Positions 33,792-41,802 of a DNA stretch of 64,000 bases are shown here, in pieces. The DNA is from DATGMP01 sp035293565 (GTDB lineage: Bacteria > Pseudomonadota > Alphaproteobacteria > BOG-932 > Roseiterribacteraceae). How positions within the stretch are numbered: the first letter of the stretch is position 1; each line of letters begins with the position of its first letter. The position numbers were made by a program, and so were the translations under genes. The notes beneath the pieces were generated by a model. That model saw nothing but the letters and a program-made list of their open reading frames with translations, searched no databases and was not told the DNA's origin. The stretch covers positions 10,868 to 74,867 of the forward strand of contig DATGMP010000094.1 of assembly GCA_035293565.1 (NCBI GenBank). The letters are read 5' to 3'.

Positions 33792-34664
33792 CTAGACGCC
33801 GAACACCCGCGCGGCATTCTCGCGCAGGAACTTCGGCCACACGGCGTCGGTGAATGGCACCGATTCGAGCTCCGTAAAAATCCGGTCCAAGGTTAAACCG
33901 GCGGGAAAGTACCCGGCGTACATAATCTTTTCCGCACCGCGCTTATTCGCATATTCGATGATCTCCTTGGGGTAGTGCTTGGGCGCAAAAGCGCTCGTGC
34001 TGTAATAGAGATTCGGCCATTTGAGCATGAGCTTGACCGCGAGATCGGCCCAAGGCTCCGCACCGTGCCGCATGATAAATTTGAGCTCCGGGAAGAACCA
34101 GCAGACCTCGTCGATGAATTCCACCCGTTGCGTCGCCATCGGAATGCGTGGCCCAGGCACGCCGACATTGATGAGGATCGGCAGATCGAGCTCGCAGCAG
34201 GTCGCATAAATTGGGTAGAGCTCCTTGCCGTTGATCGCGACTTGCGGGAACGAGCCGGCGGGGAAAAAGGATACCGCCTTGATGCCGCGCTCCTTCTTGA
34301 GCCGTCTGATCCGCCGAACCTCGGCCACGCCCTTGTTCGGATCGACTGGCGTCGAGAATATAAAGCGGTCGGCGTAGCGCTCGTCGATCACCCGGAAATG
34401 TTCGAACGAATCGGTGACGCCGATCAGCGCGGTGCCGATATTGTGCTTGTCCATCTCATGGATGATCGCCTCGACATAGCGGGATTTATCCGTGCCCAGA
34501 GACGGCGGATTCTTGAACAGATGCTGCGCCGGCATGCGGTAGCTCTCGAGGCTCTCCCGATCCCGCATCAGCATGCGGAATTGATCGTAGCCCTCTTTGT
34601 TGTGCTCGCTCGTCGGCACATTGACGTGCAGATCGATGACGCGGACATCCTTGGGCATCGGCAT
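33792..34664 (-). CDS. Amidohydrolase-2 family protein
   Basis: 290 residues from the ATG at 34664, which follows GGGAGGAG. TIM-barrel metal hydrolase or decarboxylase family; conserved segments are VIDLHVNVPT near the start, GIKAVSFFP, LPILINVGVPGP and FIMRHGAEPWADLA. The first metal motif, normally HxH, reads HVN, and the ACMSD-like His on the fourth region is replaced, so the metal site is atypical. May be a decarboxylase or hydrolase of a ring-cleavage product. An in-frame ATG at 34703 is less likely. Confidence 0.82.
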   Translation of the reverse strand: MPMPKDVRVIDLHVNVPTSEHNKEGYDQFRMLMRDRESLESYRMPAQHLFKNPPSLGTDKSRYVEAIIHEMDKHNIGTALIGVTDSFEHFRVIDERYADRFIFSTPVDPNKGVAEVRRIRRLKKERGIKAVSFFPAGSFPQVAINGKELYPIYATCCELDLPILINVGVPGPRIPMATQRVEFIDEVCWFFPELKFIMRHGAEPWADLAVKLMLKWPNLYYSTSAFAPKHYPKEIIEYANKRGAEKIMYAGYFPAGLTLDRIFTELESVPFTDAVWPKFLRENAARVFGV

Positions 34665-34691
34665 GACGGCTCCTCCCATCCGAAGCCTTTC

Positions 34692-34711
34692 CTTGCTGAC
34701 CAATTAGCAAG
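34692..34711. promoter_or_regulatory. TetR-type operator, copy 4
   Basis: CTTGCT-GACCAATT-AGCAAG, 28 bases before the amidohydrolase ATG. Confidence 0.63.
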
Positions 34712-34858
34712 TGTCGGACGCCGGGTCAAATCGCGACCGACAATCGCCGAACCGCTCGCTGCCGGCGACGCCCGGCGCGGGAGACAAGCACAGGCAGTCG
34801 CCACCATTCGCGCAAGTGTCTCATCACCCGCGCGGCTCGGACCCGCACGGATCAACTG

Positions 34859-35020
34859 ATGACGCTACAGCGCAGGCGCTATATGGAGCGAAACACCGCC
34901 AAGCCGTTAGAAATCGGCGCAGCGGCGGTCTTCTTCGCGTCAACGCACGCCGCCTTCACGACCGACCAGATCCTCGATATCGAGGGCGGCTGCCTGGTCC
35001 GACGTCAGGATGGCATGTAA
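34859..35020 (+). pseudogene. C-terminal fragment of a short-chain dehydrogenase
   Basis: The frame reads PLEIGAAAVFFASTHAAF and TTDQILDIEGG, the last helix and strand of SDR enzymes (EEIGAAAVFFASDEAAF..GQIL.VDGG), then a stop. The nucleotide-binding and catalytic parts are missing. It opens with ATGACGCTACAGCG, identical to the alternative start of the Rieske gene at 32097. It overlaps the end of the convergent SDR by 16 bases. Confidence 0.6.
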
Positions 35021-35838
35021 TCGCCGCCTCCGACGCTCATGATCTGCCCGGTGATGTGGCGCGCCGCGTCGGAGGCGAAATAAATCGCCGCATTGGCGAT
35101 ATCGCTCGGGCGCCCGAGCTGTTTCAGCGGCTGGTAGACGATGCCGTGCAATTGTCCGGTGCGCTCGAATTCGGCATTGAAGCTCTCGGGTGTGCCGAAG
35201 AGCTCGCCGAGCTTGGTCCAGAAGCTCCCCGTGGAAATCTGGTCGGACGTCTCCGGCACCGTCCAGCCCGGGCAGATGGTGTTGACCCGGATTCCATGCT
35301 CGCCGAGATCCGCGGCCAGCGCCTTGCCGAACGAAAGCACGAAGCCCTTGCAGCCCGCATAGATCGGATCGTAGCGCCCGGCGGTGCCCGACACCGCCGC
35401 GCTCGACGAGATATTTACAATCGAACCCGCTTTGCGTTCGATCATGCCGAGCCCGACCGCTTGCACGACGTTGACCGTGCCCTCGACATTGAGGCGGACC
35501 GTCCAGTCGAGAATCTCCTTAGTCACCGCCGGAAGCTGCGCCATGCCTTTCCCACCGCCGGCATTGTGCACAAGGACATCGATCTTGCCGAAAGTGTCGA
35601 TCACCTGCTTCACCGCCGCGTCGACTGAAGCGCGGTCGGTGATGTCCGTGCGGATGTCGAGCAACACGCCTTTGCCGCGTGTTTCGAGAGGCGTGACGGC
35701 CGGAGCGAAATCGAGAATGGCGACGTTCGCGTCACGCTCGGAAAAGGCGTGGACGAGCCCCTGCCCGATCGCACCGTTGCCGCCGGTCACGATCACGGTC
35801 TTGCCGGCGAACCAGAAGAGATCCTTGAAATCGGTCAT
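35005..35838 (-). CDS. Short-chain dehydrogenase/reductase
   Basis: 277 residues. NAD(P) motif TGGNGAIGQG, NAG motif VLVHNAGGG, catalytic Ser in NISSSAA and YAGCK (YxxxK), and the terminal ITGQIMSVGGGDY. An insertion after PGWTVPETSDQ (about residues 190-225) enlarges the substrate lid. Probably oxidises a hydroxyl group on the compound handled by the surrounding catabolic genes. Confidence 0.92.
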   Translation of the reverse strand: MTDFKDLFWFAGKTVIVTGGNGAIGQGLVHAFSERDANVAILDFAPAVTPLETRGKGVLLDIRTDITDRASVDAAVKQVIDTFGKIDVLVHNAGGGKGMAQLPAVTKEILDWTVRLNVEGTVNVVQAVGLGMIERKAGSIVNISSSAAVSGTAGRYDPIYAGCKGFVLSFGKALAADLGEHGIRVNTICPGWTVPETSDQISTGSFWTKLGELFGTPESFNAEFERTGQLHGIVYQPLKQLGRPSDIANAAIYFASDAARHITGQIMSVGGGDYMPS

Positions 35839-35855
35839 CTCGAACCTCGGCGGCT

Positions 35856-35944
35856 AATTTGAGCAGCTCGCGGAGCGTGAGCTCTCCCACGCCGCCCATG
35901 CCCCACTGGATGATCTTGAAGCGCTTCTCGCCGGCTCCGAGCAT
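35856..35944 (-). pseudogene. N-terminal remnant of a DHDPR-like reductase
   Basis: Reads MLGAGEKRFKIIQWGMGGVG and ELTLRELLKLAA before running into the SDR start region. KIIQWGMGGVG parallels RVIQWGTGAVG at the start of the intact reductase next to it, so this is the stump of a paralogue about 30 codons long. Confidence 0.55.
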
Positions 35945-35956
35945 GCGAAACGTCGC

Positions 35957-37012
35957 TCAGAAATCCGTTGCGAATTTGGCGGCGATCAGCGGCATGTCGA
36001 TCGTCGTCTTGAACCCGGCCGGCGCTTTGCAGACCTCCGGGATGGCGTTCATGACGAGCGACGCAGTCCAGACCAGCCCGTCCTCCGCGGGACGCGGCCC
36101 TAGCGGGCGCATCTCATTGCGGACGCCCGGATCCCCCTCGATCTCGACAATATAGTTGAGGCCGGTCATCGGATATCTCCAATCCTTGTCGAGCTTGTCC
36201 GCCATCCGCCAATACGTCTTGCACTCGATGACCGTGCGGTCACCGACGATCGCTTCGTAATTGAAGTGCTGCCCGCCGACATGGCCTTTCGGGATTAGGC
36301 CGGGTGTCGTCATGCTGTCCTCGGTGGTCAGCGCGTATTCGTGGCTGGTGCGGAACCGATCGATTTCAACGCCGAGCCCGGCAGCGACCGTCTGCATGCA
36401 CTGGATGAAGATGGTGCTCATGGTCTTGAGCAACGGGGGCTCGGTCTTGGCGGCGGTCTCCGCGTCCATGTTGAAGCCGAGCAACCCGAAGACCATATCG
36501 GCGCTTTCCGTCATGTCGGCCATCGAGACGAGCTCGTAGATCGTCACCTTGGTGATCTTACGACAGAGCGCCGAAAGGACGAGCGCCATCCTGTCGCCGG
36601 CGAAGCCGGGATGAATCCCGGTCGCGAACATGGTCGAATTGCCCTTGCTGCAGGCCGCGTTGATCCGGTTCAGCGTCTCCATATCCTTGAGGAAGAAGAA
36701 GCCCGACGGCGTGATCAGGTTCTTGCCGGATGCCAGGATGTCGCAAATGTCGTCCAGATCGACGACCAACGGCGTGTAGAGGACGATATCCGCGTCGGCG
36801 TTGAGAACTGCCTGCTTCTCCTTGACCGCCCTGACCCCGATCGGGTCGCGATGGGCGATCACGCCGACGTCTTCCCCGACCTTGGCGTCGCTGAAGACCT
36901 TGGCGCCGGCCTGGACCAGATCCGATCGGTCGATCGTCGTCTGGATGCAATATTTACCGACCGCGCCGGTTCCCCATTGAATCACGCGATACGGAGCAGA
37001 ATTCTTCGGCAT
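35957..37012 (-). CDS. Dihydrodipicolinate reductase-like NAD(P)-dependent oxidoreductase
   Basis: 351 residues from the ATG at 37012, after AGAGGGGAAGGG. Rossmann start PYRVIQWGTGAVGKYC, then VLYTPLVVDLDDICDILASG and GNSTMFATGIHPGFAGDRMA, as in the DapB-like family that includes 2,4-diaminopentanoate dehydrogenase. Such genes recur in steroid and terpenoid catabolic clusters, with unknown substrate. A further in-frame ATG at 37096 lacks a ribosome site. Confidence 0.8.
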   Translation of the reverse strand: MPKNSAPYRVIQWGTGAVGKYCIQTTIDRSDLVQAGAKVFSDAKVGEDVGVIAHRDPIGVRAVKEKQAVLNADADIVLYTPLVVDLDDICDILASGKNLITPSGFFFLKDMETLNRINAACSKGNSTMFATGIHPGFAGDRMALVLSALCRKITKVTIYELVSMADMTESADMVFGLLGFNMDAETAAKTEPPLLKTMSTIFIQCMQTVAAGLGVEIDRFRTSHEYALTTEDSMTTPGLIPKGHVGGQHFNYEAIVGDRTVIECKTYWRMADKLDKDWRYPMTGLNYIVEIEGDPGVRNEMRPLGPRPAEDGLVWTASLVMNAIPEVCKAPAGFKTTIDMPLIAAKFATDF

Positions 37013-37180
37013 CGGCCCTTCCCCTCTCATCCGGTCGCTGCCCCAAAGCCGACGGGCCTTCAGCGCGCTCCCGGACAGCGCGCACGGAAGGAGCATGGGT
37101 CATTTCACATCCAGGGACCAGAGCCCGCGGTTTGTGATTTTTGGCCGACTTTCGAAAAATGGCGCTCGAAGAAAAGCCCT

Positions 37181-37504
37181 TCAGGCTCGCATGCGTCGCA
37201 CATGATCCTCCAGCTGCCGCCGCGCGGAATCCATGGAATCGCGGACCGCGACCAGGACGTCCTCATGGGACTGCTTCTCGGTAGGATCCCGGTTCACGAC
37301 GATTTCGCTCCCGGGCACGAAAAGAGTGACCGATACATGGTAAAGTCGGCCGCGGCGGTGGTAATGCCGGGCTTCGACCACGACCCGGCAGCTGGTCATC
37401 CGGTCGTAAAGCTGCTCGAGCTCATCCACATGGCGCTCGATCGCGCCCTTGACGGCTTCCGAAGTTTCCAGATGGCGAAAGGTGATGTGCGGTTGCAATC
37501 CCAT
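37181..37504 (-). CDS. hpf: Ribosome hibernation promoting factor family, short form
   Basis: 107 residues, the size of short HPF/YfiA. ITFRHLETSEAVKGAIERHV, then CRVVVEARHYHRRGRLYHV and a C-terminal helix match the S30AE fold that occupies the mRNA channel of 30S subunits. The last residues are basic. In alphaproteobacteria the main HPF is usually the long form, so this may be an accessory, stress-related copy. Ribosome site GAGGGAGATCG. Confidence 0.85.
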   Translation of the reverse strand: MGLQPHITFRHLETSEAVKGAIERHVDELEQLYDRMTSCRVVVEARHYHRRGRLYHVSVTLFVPGSEIVVNRDPTEKQSHEDVLVAVRDSMDSARRQLEDHVRRMRA

Positions 37505-37608
37505 ATCGATCTCCCTCGAACCGGGTCGTCCTATAGGTCAGCGCGTGGACGAGCCCTGATTCAAATCAAACGTGGGTATTCCTCCGGTTCTTTGTAACTC
37601 CATGATCA

Positions 37609-37633
37609 GGAACTCCCGCCATGCCCCGTGGTT
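37609..37633 (+). promoter_or_regulatory. Possible EcfG-type promoter
   Basis: GGAAC-N16-GGTT, one base from the general stress consensus, 25 bases before a small exported-protein gene. Confidence 0.3.
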
Positions 37634-37657
37634 TGCCTAAAGAGAAAGGGAGGCGCC

Positions 37658-37858
37658 GTGGCCGAAGACATCGTCACGTCCAGACGGCTGGTCGTCGGGG
37701 GAATTGCGACGGGCTTGGCCGCGGTCTTGACCATCCCCGACGCACTCAGCCAGGAGCAGAGCCGCGTTGGACCACGTCGGCCGCCCCCTCCTGATTCGGC
37801 CGCCCGACCGCGTCTCCACACCGCCGAGCGATCGCCTGATAGCGGCGGAGATTCTTAA
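37658..37858 (+). CDS. Small exported protein with twin-arginine-like signal
   Basis: 66 residues from a GTG preceded by AAAGGGAGGCGCC. TSRRLVVGGIATGLAAVLTI resembles a Tat signal, with a likely cut after ALSQ. The mature part is only about 35 residues, rich in Pro and Arg. No family recognised. It could be a real peptide or the exported start of a decayed gene. Confidence 0.45.
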   Translation: MAEDIVTSRRLVVGGIATGLAAVLTIPDALSQEQSRVGPRRPPPPDSAARPRLHTAERSPDSGGDS

Positions 37859-37953
37859 CGCGACCGCTCCGACATCAGCGTAGGCGTGTCGTCCCAGCCG
37901 AGGCCGGCGGCGATGCCGGAAAGCTGATCCCGGCCGAACCGGCCCTCGAAAGG

Positions 37954-38523
37954 GTGCACGCAGCAGCGCTCGCCTGCACCGCCTGTCCCCTTTACGCCCG
38001 TGCAACCCAGACGGTCTTCGGCGAAGGACGCGAGAGCGCCGCTGTGATGCTTGTCGGCGAGCAGCCGGGCGACCAGGAGGACCTGCAAGGTCGGCCCTTC
38101 GTCGGTCCGGCGGGACGATTGCTCGACCGCTGCTTGAAGGAGGCAGGGATCAGCCGCGCCGACACCTATGTCACCAACACGGTCAAGCACTTCAAATGGG
38201 TACCTCGCGGCAAGCGGCGGATCCATTCGAAGCCCAATTCCATGGAGATCCGGGCCTGCGCGCCTTGGCTCGAGACAGAAATTCAGCTCGTGAAACCCAA
38301 GATTCTCGTCTGCTTGGGTGCCACGGCGGCCCAAGCCCTTTTGGGCTCCAATTTCCGCGTCACGCAATCGCGCGGCAAGCCGATCGCCTCGCCCCTCGCC
38401 CAGTTCGTCATTGCGACAGTTCACCCGTCCTCCCTCCTCCGCGCCCAACCCGAGCAGCGGGATGTGGAGATCGCTCATTTCGTCCGAGACCTCAAACTCG
38501 CGGCGGCGCTCCTCGTCAAGTGA
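37954..38523 (+). CDS. udgX: UdgX-type uracil-DNA glycosylase
   Basis: 189 residues. Family 4-like [4Fe-4S] cysteines start at CTACPLYARATQTVFGEG; active-site loop GEQPGDQEDLQGRPFVGPAG; the UdgX-specific insertion KRRIHSKP with His91, the residue that in the mycobacterial enzyme bonds covalently to the abasic sugar; and VATVHPSS-like ATVHPSSLLR. Binds and cross-links to uracil in DNA. GTG start; the N-terminus is about 8 residues shorter than usual, so an upstream non-ATG start is possible. The coding sequence continues open to the left. Confidence 0.9.
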   Translation: MHAAALACTACPLYARATQTVFGEGRESAAVMLVGEQPGDQEDLQGRPFVGPAGRLLDRCLKEAGISRADTYVTNTVKHFKWVPRGKRRIHSKPNSMEIRACAPWLETEIQLVKPKILVCLGATAAQALLGSNFRVTQSRGKPIASPLAQFVIATVHPSSLLRAQPEQRDVEIAHFVRDLKLAAALLVK

Positions 38524-38614
38524 GCCGTCGCGGCGGACACAAAGCCATGGCCCGGACCGCGCCAAGAGTGCTAAGAGCAATCCTTGCCAATCTGGCCGAC
38601 AGCGGAGCATTGCG

Positions 38615-40921
38615 ATGGGGGTATTTTCGCGACCCGTTCGGAGAATCGAGGATTTTCGCCTCATCACCGGTCGGGGACGTTATGTCGACGATATCCAGTT
38701 CGACGGCGCCGCCGTCGCCTGGGTGCTGCGCTCGCCGTACGCCCACGCGCTCATCCGCGCGATCGACACGGCGGAGGCGAAGAAGGCACCCGGCGTGCTG
38801 GGCGTGTTCACCGGCAAGGACCTCGCCGACCAGGGCGTCGGCACGTTCAAATGCGCCCTCCCCAAGGCCTATCTCAAGAACCGCGACGGCACGGATCGAT
38901 TCGACGGCGAACGGAGCGTTCTGGCGCTCGACCGCGTCCGCTTCGTCGGCGATGCCGTGGCTCTCGTCGTCGCCGAAACCCGCGACCAGGCCAAAGACGC
39001 CGCCGAGCTGATCGCGGTCGATTATGAGGAGCTGCCCGCACTCGCCACGGTGGAAGAAGCAAAGGCCGAAGGCGCATCGCTCATCTGGCCGGAGGCAAAG
39101 AGCAATATCTGCATCGATTGGGAGGTCGGCGACGCTGCGGCCGCCGAGGCCGCGATCACAAAGGCGGCGCATGTCATCCGCCTCGACCTCGTGAATAATC
39201 GGATCGTCGTCAATTCGATGGAGCCGCGCGCCGCCCTCGCACGTCGCGATCCGGCGACCGGCCGTTACGACCTCTATGCGACGAGCCAGGGCGCCCATGC
39301 GATCTTGGCTTCCATCGCCGGATACGCACCCTGGATTCCATCGGGAAACCTCCGCGTCGTCAGCCCCGATGTCGGCGGTGGTTTCGGCATGAAGGGCTCC
39401 GTCTATCCGGAATATGTCCTGACACTGTTCGCGGCGCACGCGGTCGGTCGACCAGTGAAATGGGCCTCCGAGCGCATGGAGGCATTTCAGAGCGACACGC
39501 ACGGAAGAGACCTCAAGAGTCATGCCGAGCTGGCGCTCGACGCGCAAGGCCGAATGCTGGCGCTCCGGATCGACACGGAATTCAATATCGGCGCCTACGC
39601 GCATGGCTATGGGCCGGCCATCCAGACATTCGCGTCGGCGCGTATCCTGGGCGGCGTGTACAAGATTCCGGCGGTCTATCACCGCTCGAAGGCCTATTAC
39701 ACCAACACGGTGCCGGTCGACGCCTATCGTGGCGCCGGACGGCCCGAGGCCGCCTACATCATCGAAAGGCTGGTGGATCGCGCCGCCCGCGAGCTTGGCA
39801 TGACGCAGGACGAAATCCGGCTGCGCAATTTTGCGCAACCTGAGGACATGCCGTTCCGGAACGCGGTCGGAACCGTATTCGACTCCGGCGATTTTCCGAA
39901 GAACCTCGCCGACTGCATGCGGCTCTCGCGTTGGTCGGAATTCGCCGCGCGCAAGAGCGAGGCGGCGTCGCGTGGCATGCTGCGCGGCATCGGCATGGCC
40001 TATTACATCGAGGTCACCGCGAACTCTCCCGGCACAATCGCGATCGGCTTCGAGCCAGACGGACGCGTGCGGCTTGCGGTCGGAACTTTATCTCACGGCC
40101 AAAGCCACGAGACGACCTTTTCGCAGCTGCTGGCCGATCAGCTCGGGATCCCGATCGAATCGATCGTCTACGTGCAAGGCGACACCGATCGCGGCGTCGG
40201 CGGCGATGTGACGGGCGGCTCACGCTCCCTCTGGTCGAGCGGCAACGGAATCCTGAAGACCTGCGCGGCGATCGTCGAGAAGGGCAAGGAGGTGGCGGCC
40301 GACATGATGAACGCGCGTCCAGACGAGATCTCGTTCGATGACGGCGCCTTCCGGCGCAACGGCACAAACCAGTTCGTACCGTTGCTGGAAGTCGCCAAAA
40401 CCGCCCGAGAGAAGCTGCCGGAAGGTCTGGACTCGCAGGAGACCCATACGGGCGACAACTCGACTTATCCCAATGGCTGCCACATCGCAGAGGTCGAGAT
40501 CGATCCCGACACCGGCCGGATCACGCTGGTCGACTACAATGTCGTCGATGATTTCGGTTTCGTGCTCAATCCGATGATCGTCCGTGGCCAAGTGCATGGC
40601 GGCGTCGTCCAAGGGCTGGGCCAGGCGCTGATGGAGCATTGCCAGTACGAGCCTGGCACGGCGCAGCTCCTCACCGGCTCATTCCTCGATTACTGCATGC
40701 CGCGCGCCGACGACGTGCCGTCGATGGGCTTCGCCCATAACGAGGTGCTGTGCACGACCAACCCGCTTGGCATCAAGGGGTGCGGTGAGGCCGGAACGAT
40801 CGGCGCAGCGCCGGCGGTAATGAATGCCATTCTCGACGCCGTCTGGGACCGCGGCATCCGTCATGTGGACATGCCGATGTCGCCGCTTCGCGTCTGGCAG
40901 CTACTGCACAAAAACGGCTAG
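38615..40921 (+). CDS. Xanthine dehydrogenase/CoxL-family molybdenum hydroxylase large subunit
   Basis: 768 residues from the ATG at 38615. Begins GVFSRPVRRIEDFRLITGRGRYVDDI. Molybdenum-cofactor segments include GGGFGMKGSVYPE, AYRGAGRPEA (370-379), GQSHETTFSQ, and the catalytic Glu725 in GCGEAGTIG. AYRGAGR is the form II signature; true CO dehydrogenase has AYxCSFR, so CO oxidation should not be assumed. The FAD (medium) and iron-sulfur (small) subunits are not in the window. Likely hydroxylates an aldehyde or N-heterocycle. It overlaps the convergent SDR by 4 bases. Confidence 0.92.
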   Translation: MGVFSRPVRRIEDFRLITGRGRYVDDIQFDGAAVAWVLRSPYAHALIRAIDTAEAKKAPGVLGVFTGKDLADQGVGTFKCALPKAYLKNRDGTDRFDGERSVLALDRVRFVGDAVALVVAETRDQAKDAAELIAVDYEELPALATVEEAKAEGASLIWPEAKSNICIDWEVGDAAAAEAAITKAAHVIRLDLVNNRIVVNSMEPRAALARRDPATGRYDLYATSQGAHAILASIAGYAPWIPSGNLRVVSPDVGGGFGMKGSVYPEYVLTLFAAHAVGRPVKWASERMEAFQSDTHGRDLKSHAELALDAQGRMLALRIDTEFNIGAYAHGYGPAIQTFASARILGGVYKIPAVYHRSKAYYTNTVPVDAYRGAGRPEAAYIIERLVDRAARELGMTQDEIRLRNFAQPEDMPFRNAVGTVFDSGDFPKNLADCMRLSRWSEFAARKSEAASRGMLRGIGMAYYIEVTANSPGTIAIGFEPDGRVRLAVGTLSHGQSHETTFSQLLADQLGIPIESIVYVQGDTDRGVGGDVTGGSRSLWSSGNGILKTCAAIVEKGKEVAADMMNARPDEISFDDGAFRRNGTNQFVPLLEVAKTAREKLPEGLDSQETHTGDNSTYPNGCHIAEVEIDPDTGRITLVDYNVVDDFGFVLNPMIVRGQVHGGVVQGLGQALMEHCQYEPGTAQLLTGSFLDYCMPRADDVPSMGFAHNEVLCTTNPLGIKGCGEAGTIGAAPAVMNAILDAVWDRGIRHVDMPMSPLRVWQLLHKNG

Positions 40922-41661
40922 GCGCAGTAGCCGCCGTCGATGTTCAGCGTCGCGCCGGTGATGTAGTCGGATTCCGGGCCGGCGAGGAAAGCGACGAGAT
41001 TGGCGACATCCTCCGGCCGTCCGTAATCATCCAAAGCCAGCGCCGCCTTCGATGCCCCCGCATAGGGGCCATCGGCCGGATTCATGTCGGTATCGATAGG
41101 CCCGGGCTGCACGACATTCACCGTAATCCCGCGGTGGCCCAGATCGCGCGCGGCGCCGCGCGTAAGCCCCGCGACCGCCGCCTTCGTAGCCGCATAAACC
41201 GAGCCCCCGGCGAAGGGAATTCTGTCAGCATTGACACTGCCGATCGTAATGATGCGTCCGCCACGCTCCATATGCCGCGCGGCGGCCTGGATCGCGACGA
41301 AAACTGCGCGCACGTTGACTGCAAAACAACGATCGTAATCCTCGATCCGCATCTCCGCGATCGAAGCCGCCACACCCATTCCGGCATTGTTGACCAGGAT
41401 GTCGAGGTGGCCGAACCGGATCGCAGTCTGATCGATCGCGGCCGTCACCGCAGCGGGATCGGCCGCATCGGCGCGGATCGCGAGCGCCTGTCCGCCTTTG
41501 GCTGCGATGTCGGAGACGACCCGCTCCGCGGCTTCGGCGGAGGCGGAATAGGTAATGGCGACGGTCGCGCCGTCTCGCGACAGCCTTCGGGCGATGGCCG
41601 CCCCGATGCCGCGTCCGCCACCCGTTACGAGCGCAACCTTACCAGCGAGTCTGTCAGTCAT
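40918..41661 (-). CDS. Short-chain dehydrogenase, FabG-like
   Basis: 247 residues, classic length. TGGGRGIGAA, NNAGMG, catalytic Ser in ITIGSVNA, YAATKAA, PGPIDTDMNPADG, and a C-terminal ITGATLNIDGGYCA. Uses NADP(H) or NAD(H) to interconvert an alcohol and ketone. Probably an accessory enzyme of the catabolic block rather than fatty acid synthesis, because no other fab gene is near. Confidence 0.92.
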   Translation of the reverse strand: MTDRLAGKVALVTGGGRGIGAAIARRLSRDGATVAITYSASAEAAERVVSDIAAKGGQALAIRADAADPAAVTAAIDQTAIRFGHLDILVNNAGMGVAASIAEMRIEDYDRCFAVNVRAVFVAIQAAARHMERGGRIITIGSVNADRIPFAGGSVYAATKAAVAGLTRGAARDLGHRGITVNVVQPGPIDTDMNPADGPYAGASKAALALDDYGRPEDVANLVAFLAGPESDYITGATLNIDGGYCA

Positions 41662-41802
41662 GGAGCCGAGCTGTAGGCCGAAAGCGACGCCTCGCCTCCG
41701 TGACCGAAAGCCGCGACGCCGGCGGCGAGATTGCCGGGCCTCGTAAAATGATCCGATCCGCTGATATATCGTGCCACGACTCGGAGCAGTATCGCGAGCG
41801 GA

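Noticed and set aside
37575..37600. EcfG promoter reading towards hpf
   Set aside because: GAACC and CGTT are present on the minus strand but only 13 bases apart, too short for this sigma factor.
37859..37953. Minus-strand peptide ending LSGIAAGLGWDDTPTLMSERSR as a possible gene end
   Set aside because: It has codon-like composition but no recognisable family and continues antisense through udgX; too little to call a gene.
38615..40921. Carbon monoxide dehydrogenase CoxL
   Set aside because: The active-site loop is AYRGAGR, not the AYxCSFR of true CO dehydrogenase, and coxM/coxS are absent.
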